From contig CAJUQU010000001.1 in assembly GCA_910588595.1 (NCBI GenBank), positions 1 through 52,858 on the forward strand: DNA of 52,858 nucleotides, given 5' to 3'. Shown in pieces: positions 17,513 through 25,508 of this stretch. The stretch's first letter is position 1, and every line of letters begins with the position of its first letter. The DNA comes from an uncultured Lachnospiraceae bacterium. GTDB taxonomy: Bacteria > Bacillota_A > Clostridia > Lachnospirales > Lachnospiraceae. The translations under genes and the position numbers were made by a program. Under the pieces are notes generated by a model that did not search any database, had not been told where the DNA came from, and saw only the letters and a list, made by a program, of their open reading frames with translations.

Positions 17513-18738
17513 CAAGGAGCATTTCTATTTTATTTTATCTGTTGATCGCGGCGGGAACTTGTGTGATGGCATGGCAGGTGCAGCCATTACAGGCAGGTGA
17601 ACCGGTGTGGGTGCACGGGCACAGGAACGGGAAGAGTTTTTGCAACAGGCTGTTGACTGCCGGGATTTTTTGGATCCTGTTTTGTGTGATGGCACTGCGG
17701 TTTGACATTGGAAATGATTACAGGCAGTATACACAGACTGCTCATGAGGCTTATGTGGGCGGATATGTCGTGACGGAGGCAGGGTTTAACTGGCTTGTGA
17801 GACTGTTGTACGGGATCGCAGGCGGCGAGTATTATGAACTGATGTTTGCTGTATTTGCCTTTGTTACACTGTTATTTTTCTTAAAGGCATTTATGAGGCA
17901 GAGTGTCAGTTTTCCGCAGACCTTTTTCCTGTTCATGACGATGGGACTGTATTTTCAGACGTTCAACACTGTCCGATACTATCTGGCACTTTCGATCGCA
18001 CTGTATTGTATGAAGTATGTGCTCGATAGGGACTATCTAAAATTTGTGTTCTGGATCTGCATAGCGGCGCTGTTTCACAAATCCGTTTTGCTGGTGCTGC
18101 CTTTGTACTGGATCGCTTCAATGGAGTGGAAAAGGTGGCAGATCGTGGCAGGACTGGCTGTGAGTGCGGTCTGTTTTCTGGGGAAGGGACTGGTCTTAAA
18201 GCTTGCGCTGGTACTTTATCCGTCCTACAAAAATACAATATATCTTGAAGGGGGCGGCAATCTGCCGAGCACACTGCGCATTCTGGCAGTGCTTTTCCTG
18301 TATGTGTGGTTTATCTATACATATGGGCATGGCGGCGGGCAGACAGGTCAGCATGATCTGACGGGTATCCATCGTGCGGGTGACATGTTCATGCATTGGG
18401 GGGAGCCAGCCGATGCACTGCGAGAACAAAAGTGGTTTCGGGAGCTTCGGTTTTATGGCCAGCTGAATGTGCTGGCGCTGGTGACAGGGACATTTTTTTC
18501 CTTTCTGCCTGTTGTGACACGTATTTCCTACTATTTTGCTGTTTCCCAGTTGTTTATGATCCCGCTGATCCTGCAAAATATAAAGGAACAAAGGACTCGC
18601 AGAAAAGTTGCGGGGATCATTTTTACAGTGTGTATTCTGTACTTTGCAGTGTTTTTGCTGCAGGCACATCAGGACGGTGTGAAACTCCTGCCGTATCGAA
18701 GCTGGCTGTTTGAGACGGAGCGGTATATTTACAAGTAG
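17509..18738 (+). CDS. EpsG-family polysaccharide polymerase-like membrane protein
   Basis: A 409-residue integral membrane protein with about ten hydrophobic segments. The sequence ALRFDIGNDYRQY after the second helix is the conserved cytoplasm-membrane motif of EpsG-family proteins, which act as Wzy-type polymerases for exopolysaccharides such as Bacillus EPS. The long loop rich in His, Gly and Gln (about residues 270-310) precedes the last helices. It starts in an ATGA overlap with the previous glycosyltransferase. In this cluster it is the most likely polymerase for the repeat unit built by the neighbouring transferases. Family assignment is from the motif and topology. Confidence 0.82.
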   Translation: MTRSISILFYLLIAAGTCVMAWQVQPLQAGEPVWVHGHRNGKSFCNRLLTAGIFWILFCVMALRFDIGNDYRQYTQTAHEAYVGGYVVTEAGFNWLVRLLYGIAGGEYYELMFAVFAFVTLLFFLKAFMRQSVSFPQTFFLFMTMGLYFQTFNTVRYYLALSIALYCMKYVLDRDYLKFVFWICIAALFHKSVLLVLPLYWIASMEWKRWQIVAGLAVSAVCFLGKGLVLKLALVLYPSYKNTIYLEGGGNLPSTLRILAVLFLYVWFIYTYGHGGGQTGQHDLTGIHRAGDMFMHWGEPADALREQKWFRELRFYGQLNVLALVTGTFFSFLPVVTRISYYFAVSQLFMIPLILQNIKEQRTRRKVAGIIFTVCILYFAVFLLQAHQDGVKLLPYRSWLFETERYIYK

Positions 18739-18813
18739 ATAAGAACATATATTTGCCAAAGGGCGAAATGGACAAAAGCAGTGGAAGTCAAGCCGGGGAG
18801 GTGATGCAGGAAT

Positions 18814-19635
18814 ATGGAACGGGATATCATGTACAGTGTTATCATTGTCTGTCTAAATGCAGGACAAAGGCTGTATGAGACTTTGAACAGTGTGTTGCAG
18901 CAGAGTTATACAAATTTTGAGGTGATCGTAAAAGATGGCGGTTCATCGGACGGTTCGGTTGAGAAACTTAAAGATCTGTGCAGGGATGATCGCGTCAGGG
19001 TGTACGCCCGGAAAGATAACGGTATCTATGATGCGATGAATCAGGCGGTAAAGCTGGCAAAGGGAGAATATTTTCTGTTCTTGAATACTGGGGACAGCCT
19101 TTATGATAACAAGGTTCTGGAACAGATAACGGATGTAATATATAAGCGTGGAGATGTGGACATCATCTATGGGAACATGTATCATAAAGCTTTGGATACA
19201 GTGATCTGCGCGTCGCCGGAGATCAACGATTTCACCTGTTATAGAAATGTGCCCTGTCATCAGACCTGCTTTTACCGGCGCACACTGTTTGAGAGCAGGG
19301 GCTACCGCACGGAGTATACGGTGCGGGCGGACTACGAGCATTTTCTGTGGTGCTATTATGACAGGAAAGCTGCGATCTCGTATGTGCCCGTTGTGGTCGC
19401 GTCGTACGAGGGCGGCGGGTACTCGGAGACAAAGGAGAACCAGAAGCGCTCGAGACAGCAGCACCGGGAGATCGTGCTCCGCTATATGGGAAAGAAGAAA
19501 GCGGACAGATATCGCCTGATCATGGTGCTGACGCTGGCGCCGCTGCGCAGCGCTGTCGCGGATAACAGGTATCTGTCGGGCGCATATAATGGTATGAAGA
19601 CGGCATTATACAAGCTGAGGAACGGACGGGGCTGA
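18814..19635 (+). CDS. GT2 family glycosyltransferase (WcaA/EpsE-like)
   Basis: A 273-residue soluble glycosyltransferase. The N-terminus MYSVIIVCLNAGQRLYETL, VKDGGSSDGSV and DNGIYDAMNQAV are characteristic of the subgroup with WcaE-like enzymes. LNTGDSL replaces the usual DxD, and CHQTCFYRR plus ADYEHFLW form the acceptor-side region. GCAGGAAT precedes the ATG at 18814; an in-frame ATG at 18829 would give a start closer to the conserved domain. The 75-base gap upstream shows no convincing promoter. It likely adds an internal repeat-unit sugar; its donor is not predictable. Confidence 0.87.
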   Translation: MERDIMYSVIIVCLNAGQRLYETLNSVLQQSYTNFEVIVKDGGSSDGSVEKLKDLCRDDRVRVYARKDNGIYDAMNQAVKLAKGEYFLFLNTGDSLYDNKVLEQITDVIYKRGDVDIIYGNMYHKALDTVICASPEINDFTCYRNVPCHQTCFYRRTLFESRGYRTEYTVRADYEHFLWCYYDRKAAISYVPVVVASYEGGGYSETKENQKRSRQQHREIVLRYMGKKKADRYRLIMVLTLAPLRSAVADNRYLSGAYNGMKTALYKLRNGRG

Positions 19636-19699
19636 GTGGCATCGGCTGCATCGCAGTTTCTGGGAATCGGGGAATTATCGTCGGGATGGAGGGAATCAT

Positions 19700-21001
19700 A
19701 TGAGGGTTTTGTGGCTGTGCAATATCATGCTCCCGTTTATCGCAAAGAGTCTGGGGCAGAAGATCGTGATCAAGGAGGGGTGGCTCTCCGGGCTTGCCAG
19801 CAAGCTGATGACAAATCAGGAGAGAAATGACGTGACACTTGCCATCTGCTTTCCGGAATCGGAGAGCCGCATGTTTGTGAAGGGCGACACCGCGCTGTTT
19901 GTCAAGGATAAGGCACAGGGGATCGACTACTATATTTTTCGGGAGGACACCGCGCACCCGGAGAATTACGACGCCGGCATGGAGGAGAGTCTCGGCGCGG
20001 TGATCCGGGATTTCGGACCGGATATCATCCACATATTCGGGACAGAATATCCGCATACGCTCGCCTGTGTGAAGGCGTTCCGCCGCCCGGCGCGGACGCT
20101 GGTCGGCATACAGGGTCTGTGCAGCTCGATCGCGGAGGTGTACATGGCGGATCTCCCCTACTCGGTGCAGAAGAAAAAGACGTTCCGCGATATGTTGAAG
20201 AAAGACGGACTGTTTGACCAGCAGGCGAAGTTTGCAAAGCGCGGTACATACGAGAAGGAGGCGCTCTCGCTGGTCGGTCATGTCACCGGGCGGACAGACT
20301 TTGACAGGGAGATGACGAAGGTGTACGCGCCCGATGCAAAGTACCATTTTATGAACGAGACGCTGCGGACGGATTTCTATAACGGGGAGTGGAAGATCGA
20401 CCAGATCGAGCGGCACTCCATATTTTTGAGCCAGGGAAATTATCCGATCAAGGGACTGCACTACGTGCTCGACATCCTGCCGGAGCTTGTGGAGGAGTTT
20501 GAGGAGACGGTCGTCTATGTGGCGGGGGATGTCATCACGGCAAACGACAGCATCAAGGATAAGATCAAACTCTCGGGGTACGGCAAATTCCTGCTCGACC
20601 GGATCAGGAAAAGCAGGATGCAGGATCATGTCAGATTTGTGGGGAGACTGCAGGCGGACAAAATGTGCGCGCGCTATTTGAAAGCACATGTATTTTTATG
20701 TCCCTCCGCCATCGAAAATTCCCCGAATTCTGTCGGGGAGGCGATGCTTCTGGGCGTCCCGGTGGTGGCGGCAAATGTGGGCGGCGTGCACAATCTGGTC
20801 AATGACGGGAAGGACGGATTCCTCTATCCGAAGGATAAGCCGAAGCGGATGAAGGATTCGATCCTGCGCATCTTTGAGGATGACAAACTTGCGCTGTCGC
20901 TGTCCTCCAACGCGCGGACGCACGCGCTTAGAACACATGATCCGGATACAAATTACAGGAGGCTTTTGGATATCTATCATGAAATTAACCATTGTATCTA
21001 A
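19700..21001 (+). CDS. GT4 family glycosyltransferase
   Basis: A 433-residue GT-B-fold enzyme. Residues 1-230 form the acceptor domain (MRVLWLCNIMLPFIAK...), and the C-terminal donor domain carries FLSQGNYPIKGLHYVLDILPEL, VRFVGRLQADKM and the EX7E-type region SPNSVGEAMLLGVPVVAANVGGV, typical of family 4. GGAGGGAA lies just before the ATG. Its 3' end overlaps the next GT4 gene by 23 bases, implying coupled translation. Base composition is visibly richer in G and C at third positions from here to about 24.3 kb than in the preceding genes. Donor and acceptor sugars are unknown. Confidence 0.88.
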   Translation: MRVLWLCNIMLPFIAKSLGQKIVIKEGWLSGLASKLMTNQERNDVTLAICFPESESRMFVKGDTALFVKDKAQGIDYYIFREDTAHPENYDAGMEESLGAVIRDFGPDIIHIFGTEYPHTLACVKAFRRPARTLVGIQGLCSSIAEVYMADLPYSVQKKKTFRDMLKKDGLFDQQAKFAKRGTYEKEALSLVGHVTGRTDFDREMTKVYAPDAKYHFMNETLRTDFYNGEWKIDQIERHSIFLSQGNYPIKGLHYVLDILPELVEEFEETVVYVAGDVITANDSIKDKIKLSGYGKFLLDRIRKSRMQDHVRFVGRLQADKMCARYLKAHVFLCPSAIENSPNSVGEAMLLGVPVVAANVGGVHNLVNDGKDGFLYPKDKPKRMKDSILRIFEDDKLALSLSSNARTHALRTHDPDTNYRRLLDIYHEINHCI

Positions 21002-22193
21002 CTATATCAATCATCACCAGATACCGATGTCGGATGCGCTGTACCGAAAGCTCGGCGCGGATTTTGCCTTTATACAGACCTCCCGGATGGAGGAGGAGCG
21101 GATCAGGATGGGGTGGGAGAGTGAGGTTTCGTCGATCCCCTATCTAAAGCTGTATTACGAGGAGCAGGAGCGCTGTGCGCGGCTGCTTTTGGACAGCGAC
21201 ATCGTGGTGTTTGGCGGGGTTGAGGATGAGCGCTACATCAAACCGCGGCTGAATGCGGGAAAGATCGTCATCCGGGCGAGCGAGCGGCTCTATCGGGAGG
21301 GACAGTGGAAATCGATCTCCCCGCGCGGCAGGAAGAAAAAGTATGAGGATCACACGCGGTATGCGGCTGCACCGGTGTACCTGCTGTGTCATGGCGCCTA
21401 CGTGGCGTCTGATTTTGACATCGTACATGCATATCCCGGCAAGAAATACGTGTGGGGATATTTTCCGGCGGTCAATACGTATGACCTTGACACCCTCTTT
21501 TTCCGAAAACTGCACTATGACCAGGGCGGCAGACCCGAAGTCCGGATCCTGTGGGCAGGGCGTTTTCTGAAATTAAAGCACCCGGAGTATGCCGTGAGGG
21601 CGGCGAGATATCTGCAGCGGCTGCAGATATCGTTTCATCTGGATATGGTGGGCGGCGGTGAGCTGGAAGGACAGCTGAGAAAACTGGTTCAAAAATGGCA
21701 GCTGGAGCAGAAAGTCACGTTCCACGGCTTCCAGCCGCCGCAGAATGTGCGCAGGTTTATGGAGGAGTCCGACATCTTTCTGTTTACCAGCAACCATCTC
21801 GAGGGCTGGGGGGCAGTCCTGAACGAGTCCATGAACAGCGCGTGTGCGGTCGTGGCGGGGAGCGGGATCGGGGCGGTCCCGTTTCTGATCCGGCATGGTC
21901 AGAATGGGCTGGTATACAGAAACGAGCATTACAGGGAATTTAGAGAACAGGTGTTATTGCTATGTGAAGATGCAGCGCTGCGCCGGACGCTCGGCGTCAA
22001 CGCTTATCAGACAATGATTGGGGAGTGGAATCCCACAGAGGCGGCGGACAGGCTGTACCGGTTCTGCGTGGGCTTGCTGAACGGGAAGGCGAGACCGGAG
22101 AAGGAGGGACCGCTGAGCAGGGCGCCGCTGATTGCGCCGAGGGATGGATACGCGTACGCTAGGATTTCGAGTCGGCAAGGATCCTGGCAGTGA
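20979..22193 (+). CDS. GT4 family glycosyltransferase
   Basis: A 404-residue GT-B-fold glycosyltransferase. The start ATG at 20979 gives MKLTIVSNYINHHQIPMSDAL, a natural N-terminus for this subgroup, and overlaps the end of the preceding GT4 gene; AGGAGG at about 20957 is rather distant. The donor domain shows RILWAGRFLKLKHPEYAVRAA, HLDMVGGGELEGQL and the EGWGAVLNESMNSACAVVA region containing the catalytic glutamates. The C-terminal 25 residues are basic and poorly ordered. The gene converges with, and overlaps by 35 bases, a minus-strand gene, so the + strand operon may end here. Confidence 0.87.
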   Translation: MKLTIVSNYINHHQIPMSDALYRKLGADFAFIQTSRMEEERIRMGWESEVSSIPYLKLYYEEQERCARLLLDSDIVVFGGVEDERYIKPRLNAGKIVIRASERLYREGQWKSISPRGRKKKYEDHTRYAAAPVYLLCHGAYVASDFDIVHAYPGKKYVWGYFPAVNTYDLDTLFFRKLHYDQGGRPEVRILWAGRFLKLKHPEYAVRAARYLQRLQISFHLDMVGGGELEGQLRKLVQKWQLEQKVTFHGFQPPQNVRRFMEESDIFLFTSNHLEGWGAVLNESMNSACAVVAGSGIGAVPFLIRHGQNGLVYRNEHYREFREQVLLLCEDAALRRTLGVNAYQTMIGEWNPTEAADRLYRFCVGLLNGKARPEKEGPLSRAPLIAPRDGYAYARISSRQGSWQ

Positions 22194-22647
22194 TCTCTTC
22201 GAGATCGGCGTGCAGGTCAAGACCGATCTCGTTGGGACAGTAGATATAGTCGGAAACATTGTGCAATCCAGTCTCGACTGCCAGCACCTCCAGAAAATAT
22301 TCGCTGACAGCTTCCAGTTCTTTTGCTGGAACATCGAAATCAAGTTTATAGATCCTCTGGATCAGTTCTGTGATCTGTGCGTCTGTCATGCCGGTCTTTG
22401 CGGGCGGCTGGAACAGGGCACTGTAGGCAACAGTCTCCAGGCTGGTGTAGGACCAGTACGCGTTGTAATCCTTGATACAGAGATTTTCATTTCCGGTGAT
22501 CTCGCACAACTGCTTTTGCAGGGTGTCGAGTTCTTTTGCTGCCTCAGCATCGCTGTCGCAATCCTTTTCCTCCATCAGACTGGCGGCAGCTTCGATGATC
22601 TTCATTACTTCCGAGAGCTTTGAGCTGTCTATTTCGGGATAGTTCAT
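22159..22647 (-). CDS. Hypothetical protein on the minus strand
   Basis: I do not recognise a family. The 162-residue product is acidic and helical, with no signal peptide or membrane segment. It has an N-terminal helical region (SSKLSEVMKIIEAAASLMEE), a central aromatic segment (YNAYWSYTSLETVAYSALF) and a second acidic helical half. It is real: AAAGGAGG stands just upstream of the ATG at 22647, and a good promoter lies further upstream on the same strand. It is the only minus-strand gene in the window and ends inside the 3' end of the convergent GT4 gene. Size and acidity would fit an immunity or chaperone-like protein, but this is not demonstrated. Confidence 0.8.
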   Translation of the reverse strand: MNYPEIDSSKLSEVMKIIEAAASLMEEKDCDSDAEAAKELDTLQKQLCEITGNENLCIKDYNAYWSYTSLETVAYSALFQPPAKTGMTDAQITELIQRIYKLDFDVPAKELEAVSEYFLEVLAVETGLHNVSDYIYCPNEIGLDLHADLEEITARILADSKS

Positions 22648-22705
22648 GGTGATTCCTCCTTTTTCGAGAGTGCATATAAAATATTGTTTCGAAAGTGCTG
22701 TATTT

Positions 22706-22734
22706 ATTATAGGGTAATCAGCATAGAAATGCAA
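22706..22734 (-). promoter_or_regulatory. Predicted sigma-A promoter for the minus-strand gene
   Basis: Read on the minus strand: TTGCAT (22734-22729), a 17-base spacer and TATAAT (22711-22706). The predicted transcript starts about 50 bases before the ATG, which has a strong ribosome-binding site. This is one of the best promoter matches in the window. Confidence 0.7.
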
Positions 22735-22860
22735 TAATAAGATAACTGAATAGTACAAAATTCATATTGTGATTATTTGGAATATGGCATATACTAAAAA
22801 GTACGAGGTTGTGATCTTCACCAATCTTTTGGACAGTTATGACCGCTTGATCGCTTTTGC

Positions 22861-23164
22861 TTTCGCACAGTCATTCCGTTGAGTGCGGCGGCAACTGCGA
22901 CTGTCGGACCGACTTCTGTTTATGTACAAGGGCATCCGCAGGAAGCGCGTCAGCAAAAGGTGATGTTGCCTGCCAAAGATACCACCCAAGTCACCACCCA
23001 AGATACCACCCAAGTCATGGCGAACCGAATGAATGCACTGATTGAATTCTGTGCTGAGCCGAGAAGTAAAAGGGAGATGGGCACCGCTGTTGGGGGCAGG
23101 AAGGATCAGGATGACGATACCTGACAAGCCAAACAGCCGGAACCAGCGGTATGTAAAAGTATAG
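22861..23164 (+). pseudogene. Remnant of an ATP-binding/AlbA_2- or Fic-type regulator (C-terminus only)
   Basis: The 557-base gap between the minus-strand gene and the GT52-like gene holds decayed coding sequence. One frame reads FRTVIPLSAAATATV (from 22861), a TTQV/TTQD/TTQV linker (22981-23016) and ALIEFCAEPRSKREM (to about 23077). A second frame then continues APLLGAGRIR from 23081 and MTIPDKPNSRNQRYVKV to a TAG at 23162-23164. This order, with a Q-V/T repeat linker, a small winged-helix start and a TIPDKPNSRNQ(R/K)Y ending, is the usual C-terminus of AlbA_2-type ATP-binding regulators and some Fic proteins. About 15-20 residues of the winged helix are missing and the frame shifts at the gap. 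No N-terminal domain is seen. Confidence 0.65.
22981..23016 (+). repeat. Three tandem 12-base repeats inside the pseudogene
   Basis: Three copies of ACCACCCAAG followed by TC, AT or TC, encoding TTQV, TTQD and TTQV. Such in-frame linker repeats are normal in the parent protein family and are not a CRISPR array. Confidence 0.85.
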
Positions 23165-23204
23165 AAACTGTCAGGAAATACCATCGGAGGGAAACATTTT
23201 CGGA

Positions 23205-24338
23205 ATGAGAAGAGCGAAGAAAAAAAAGACCAGGAGCAGGATCTATGTCTGCCACACGTTTTATCATGTATATGTCGCAGTCTTGAAAGAGATGAAGCTC
23301 GCAAGGGATCTGCCGGCTGGAAAATATAAAAAAGCGGATATCGCGCTGAGCTCCATTTCCACCGACTTTGAGCATCTCGGGGACAGGCTTGCCAAAACGG
23401 GGATCTTTCATGCGGTCCTCGCACTTGATGAGAAGCGCGAGGACTTTTTCCCGGAGCTTGCAAAGTACAGGAAAAATTACAGCAATATCCTCAAACATAT
23501 GGTAAACCGCATGATCTTTACCAAAAAGCTCGCAAAGTGCGAGATCCCGTACCTGAGCGTGATCGACTTTGCGGCGTACGAGGACATCTATGTATTCTGT
23601 GACAGCGATCCTGTAGGGTACTATCTGAATTATAAGCATATATATTATCACGCGGTGGAGGATGGGCTCGACTGTCTCAAGAATCTCGACGATGCCTATG
23701 TCGCAAATCACGGGCATTTCAAGCTGAAAACGCTGTTCTCGCGCATGAACCTCATCTTCATCATGAACGGCTGGGGAAAATACTGCATCGACATGGAGAT
23801 CAACGACAGGAGCGTGGTGCCGACCGACTGCCCGCGCTTTGTCGAGGTGCCGAGAAAGCCGCTGGAGCGGGCGCTGACATCAGAGCAGAAGCGGCTGATG
23901 ATCCAGGCGTTCATCGAGGATGCGGACGAGTTGACCAGGCAGCTTGCGCCGTCGTATGCGGGCGAGGAGTTTGCGTGTTTTCTGACGGAACCGCATCCGG
24001 TCGACGTGGAGGCGCGGAAACGTGTCTGCCTGGACGTGATCGAGCGATACTGTGAGGGCTGCCGTGTCCTGATCAAGCCGCACCCGCGGGATGGGATCGA
24101 CTACGGTGCGCTCTGCCCTGATGCAGTCGTGCTCCACGGGCGTTTTCCCGTGGAGGTGCTCAACTTTTTTGAGGGGCTCCACATCAAGCGCGCAGTGTCG
24201 ATCGTCACCACGGCGATGAACAACATGGATTTTGTGGAGGAGAAACTGAATCTTGGCGCATCGTTCTGGGACGCTTACGAGGATCCCGAGAAACATGCGT
24301 ACAACAGGAAGGCGGGGCTTTCGCTCGCGGACAAATAG
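23205..24338 (+). CDS. GT52/sialyltransferase-like glycosyltransferase
   Basis: A 377-residue protein. The N-terminus RIYVCHTFYHVYVAVLKEM, the motif HAVEDGLDC (Glu152-Asp153-Gly154) and IKPHPRDGIDY (Lys291-Pro-His293-Pro) match the D/E-D/E-G and HP motifs shared by bacterial sialyltransferase-type GT-B enzymes (GT52, GT38, GT80). SIVTTAMNN near residue 330 fits the conserved Ser/Thr near the CMP site. These enzymes use CMP-nonulosonic acids, which fits the CMP-pseudaminate genes about 4 kb downstream. GGAGGG lies 13 bases before the ATG at 23205, rather far; a non-standard ATT at 23196 would be better placed. The family is inferred from motifs; the substrate from context. Confidence 0.7.
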   Translation: MRRAKKKKTRSRIYVCHTFYHVYVAVLKEMKLARDLPAGKYKKADIALSSISTDFEHLGDRLAKTGIFHAVLALDEKREDFFPELAKYRKNYSNILKHMVNRMIFTKKLAKCEIPYLSVIDFAAYEDIYVFCDSDPVGYYLNYKHIYYHAVEDGLDCLKNLDDAYVANHGHFKLKTLFSRMNLIFIMNGWGKYCIDMEINDRSVVPTDCPRFVEVPRKPLERALTSEQKRLMIQAFIEDADELTRQLAPSYAGEEFACFLTEPHPVDVEARKRVCLDVIERYCEGCRVLIKPHPRDGIDYGALCPDAVVLHGRFPVEVLNFFEGLHIKRAVSIVTTAMNNMDFVEEKLNLGASFWDAYEDPEKHAYNRKAGLSLADK

Positions 24339-24394
24339 CGGATCAGCTGACGGCGAAGTTAATCCCGGAAAGAGAATATGAAAGGGTGACAGGT

Positions 24395-25408
24395 ATGCAG
24401 TTTTCATGGCTGGAGGGAGTCAGTAAGAAATGGAGAGGGATCCTTGTGATCGGCAGGACGATCGAGCGCGACGGGAAAAGATACCACATCGTCGGCATGA
24501 CGATGGAGGAAGCGGCAGCGCTCTATATCCTGGAGCCCTCCGAGGAGCGGAAGAAGCGCGATCCGAAAAAGAAGCGCACGCAGCGGATGATCCTGAGGGA
24601 GCAGGAGACCGAGAGTTACAGTTACATGCAGTGCCGCGAATTTAAGATCGGCAGCAGGAAGATGTGTACACAGAGCGCGTGCGCAGGTGATCTGATCCCG
24701 GAAAATTATGAGGAGATCAAACTGTTCCTGGATATGATGGATGCGGGCTGGCAGGTTCCGGCGTGGCTCAGGGAGACGGACTGGCGTCTTCTTCGGCTGG
24801 TTAAGCTGACATTCGCGGATGTCAAGCGCCTTCCCGGATATTCGCCGGATATGCCGATCACGATCAGGCACGATCCAGCACCGAGAAAACACCTGCTGAC
24901 CAGGGCAAAACCGCTCACGCTGGAAGTCGGAAAGCCGATGTCCTTTCGATTTACGGCGCATGACGGCTCAAAAGTGCAGTGCCACATCAATCAGGTCACG
25001 CTGGTCGATGTGTGGGCGGAGGCAAGGAAATCGTTTGGAGATGAAGAACTGAGAAAACGCTTTACGGAGGAACAGCTGCGGGAGATGGAGAACAGTTACT
25101 ATCAGGTATTGCGCCAGAACTGTCCCGAGGGTATGTGTTATGTGGGCATCGAGTACGAGTGCAGCAAGGATATCAGCCTGCAGTTTTATGAGAGGGCGTT
25201 TCTCGATTCCTATCCCGAAAGCCGCAGTGGAAGCGCCACATTTTTTGTGATGTCGGTGAAGCCGGACAAAAAGACAGGGAGCCATGGCCTTGCGCTGAGA
25301 GGAACCGGCATAGCGGTCCCCGTCCCGCCGGATACCACGGCAGTGTCGGTGGAACTGCTTTTTTATATGGAAAGGACAGAGGCGTGGGAGGAGGTCATTG
25401 ACGGTTAA
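24395..25408 (+). CDS. Uncharacterised protein in the glycan locus
   Basis: I do not recognise this 337-residue protein. It has no signal peptide and no membrane helix. The N-terminal third is basic (RKKRDPKKKRTQRMIL), then comes a Trp-rich region (DAGWQVPAWLRETDWRLL) and a C-terminal half that looks beta-rich (TLEVGKPMSFRFTA, SATFFVMSV, TAVSVELLFYMER). It could be a substrate-modifying or binding protein of the pathway. The ATG at 24395 follows AAAGGG by eight bases; a GTG at 24386 overlaps that site. It lies 56 bases after the GT52-like gene and before the ABC flippase promoter, so it is probably co-transcribed with the GT52-like gene. Confidence 0.7.
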   Translation: MQFSWLEGVSKKWRGILVIGRTIERDGKRYHIVGMTMEEAAALYILEPSEERKKRDPKKKRTQRMILREQETESYSYMQCREFKIGSRKMCTQSACAGDLIPENYEEIKLFLDMMDAGWQVPAWLRETDWRLLRLVKLTFADVKRLPGYSPDMPITIRHDPAPRKHLLTRAKPLTLEVGKPMSFRFTAHDGSKVQCHINQVTLVDVWAEARKSFGDEELRKRFTEEQLREMENSYYQVLRQNCPEGMCYVGIEYECSKDISLQFYERAFLDSYPESRSGSATFFVMSVKPDKKTGSHGLALRGTGIAVPVPPDTTAVSVELLFYMERTEAWEEVIDG

Positions 25409-25440
25409 AGTGAGTTTATGCGAAATAAGTTTTGCCCGGG

Positions 25441-25469
25441 TTGTGTTTATGGAAAATATGACATATACT
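25441..25469 (+). promoter_or_regulatory. Predicted promoter for the ABC flippase gene
   Basis: TTGTGT (25441-25446) and TATACT (25464-25469) with a 17-base spacer in the 100-base gap after the uncharacterised gene. TATAAT at 25469-25474 overlaps but lacks a matching -35. It would start transcription about 30 bases before the GTG at 25509. Confidence 0.5.
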
Positions 25470-25508
25470 ATAATTTAAGACAGAAGAATAAGAAGGGATG
25501 GAGTACGC

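Noticed and set aside
19520..20689. A 389-residue open frame on the minus strand opposite the GT2 and GT4 genes
   Set aside because: It has no ribosome-binding site, no recognisable motif and lies opposite well-supported glycosyltransferase genes. Other long minus-strand frames (42038-43189, 51032-52030, 8593-9444, 10359-11261) were rejected for the same reason.
22981..23016. Short tandem repeats that could be read as a CRISPR remnant
   Set aside because: The unit is 12 bases without spacers and encodes the TTQV linker of a known protein type.
25469..25474. TATAAT before the ABC transporter gene as an independent promoter
   Set aside because: There is no -35 match at 16-18 bases; the overlapping TATACT pairs better with TTGTGT.
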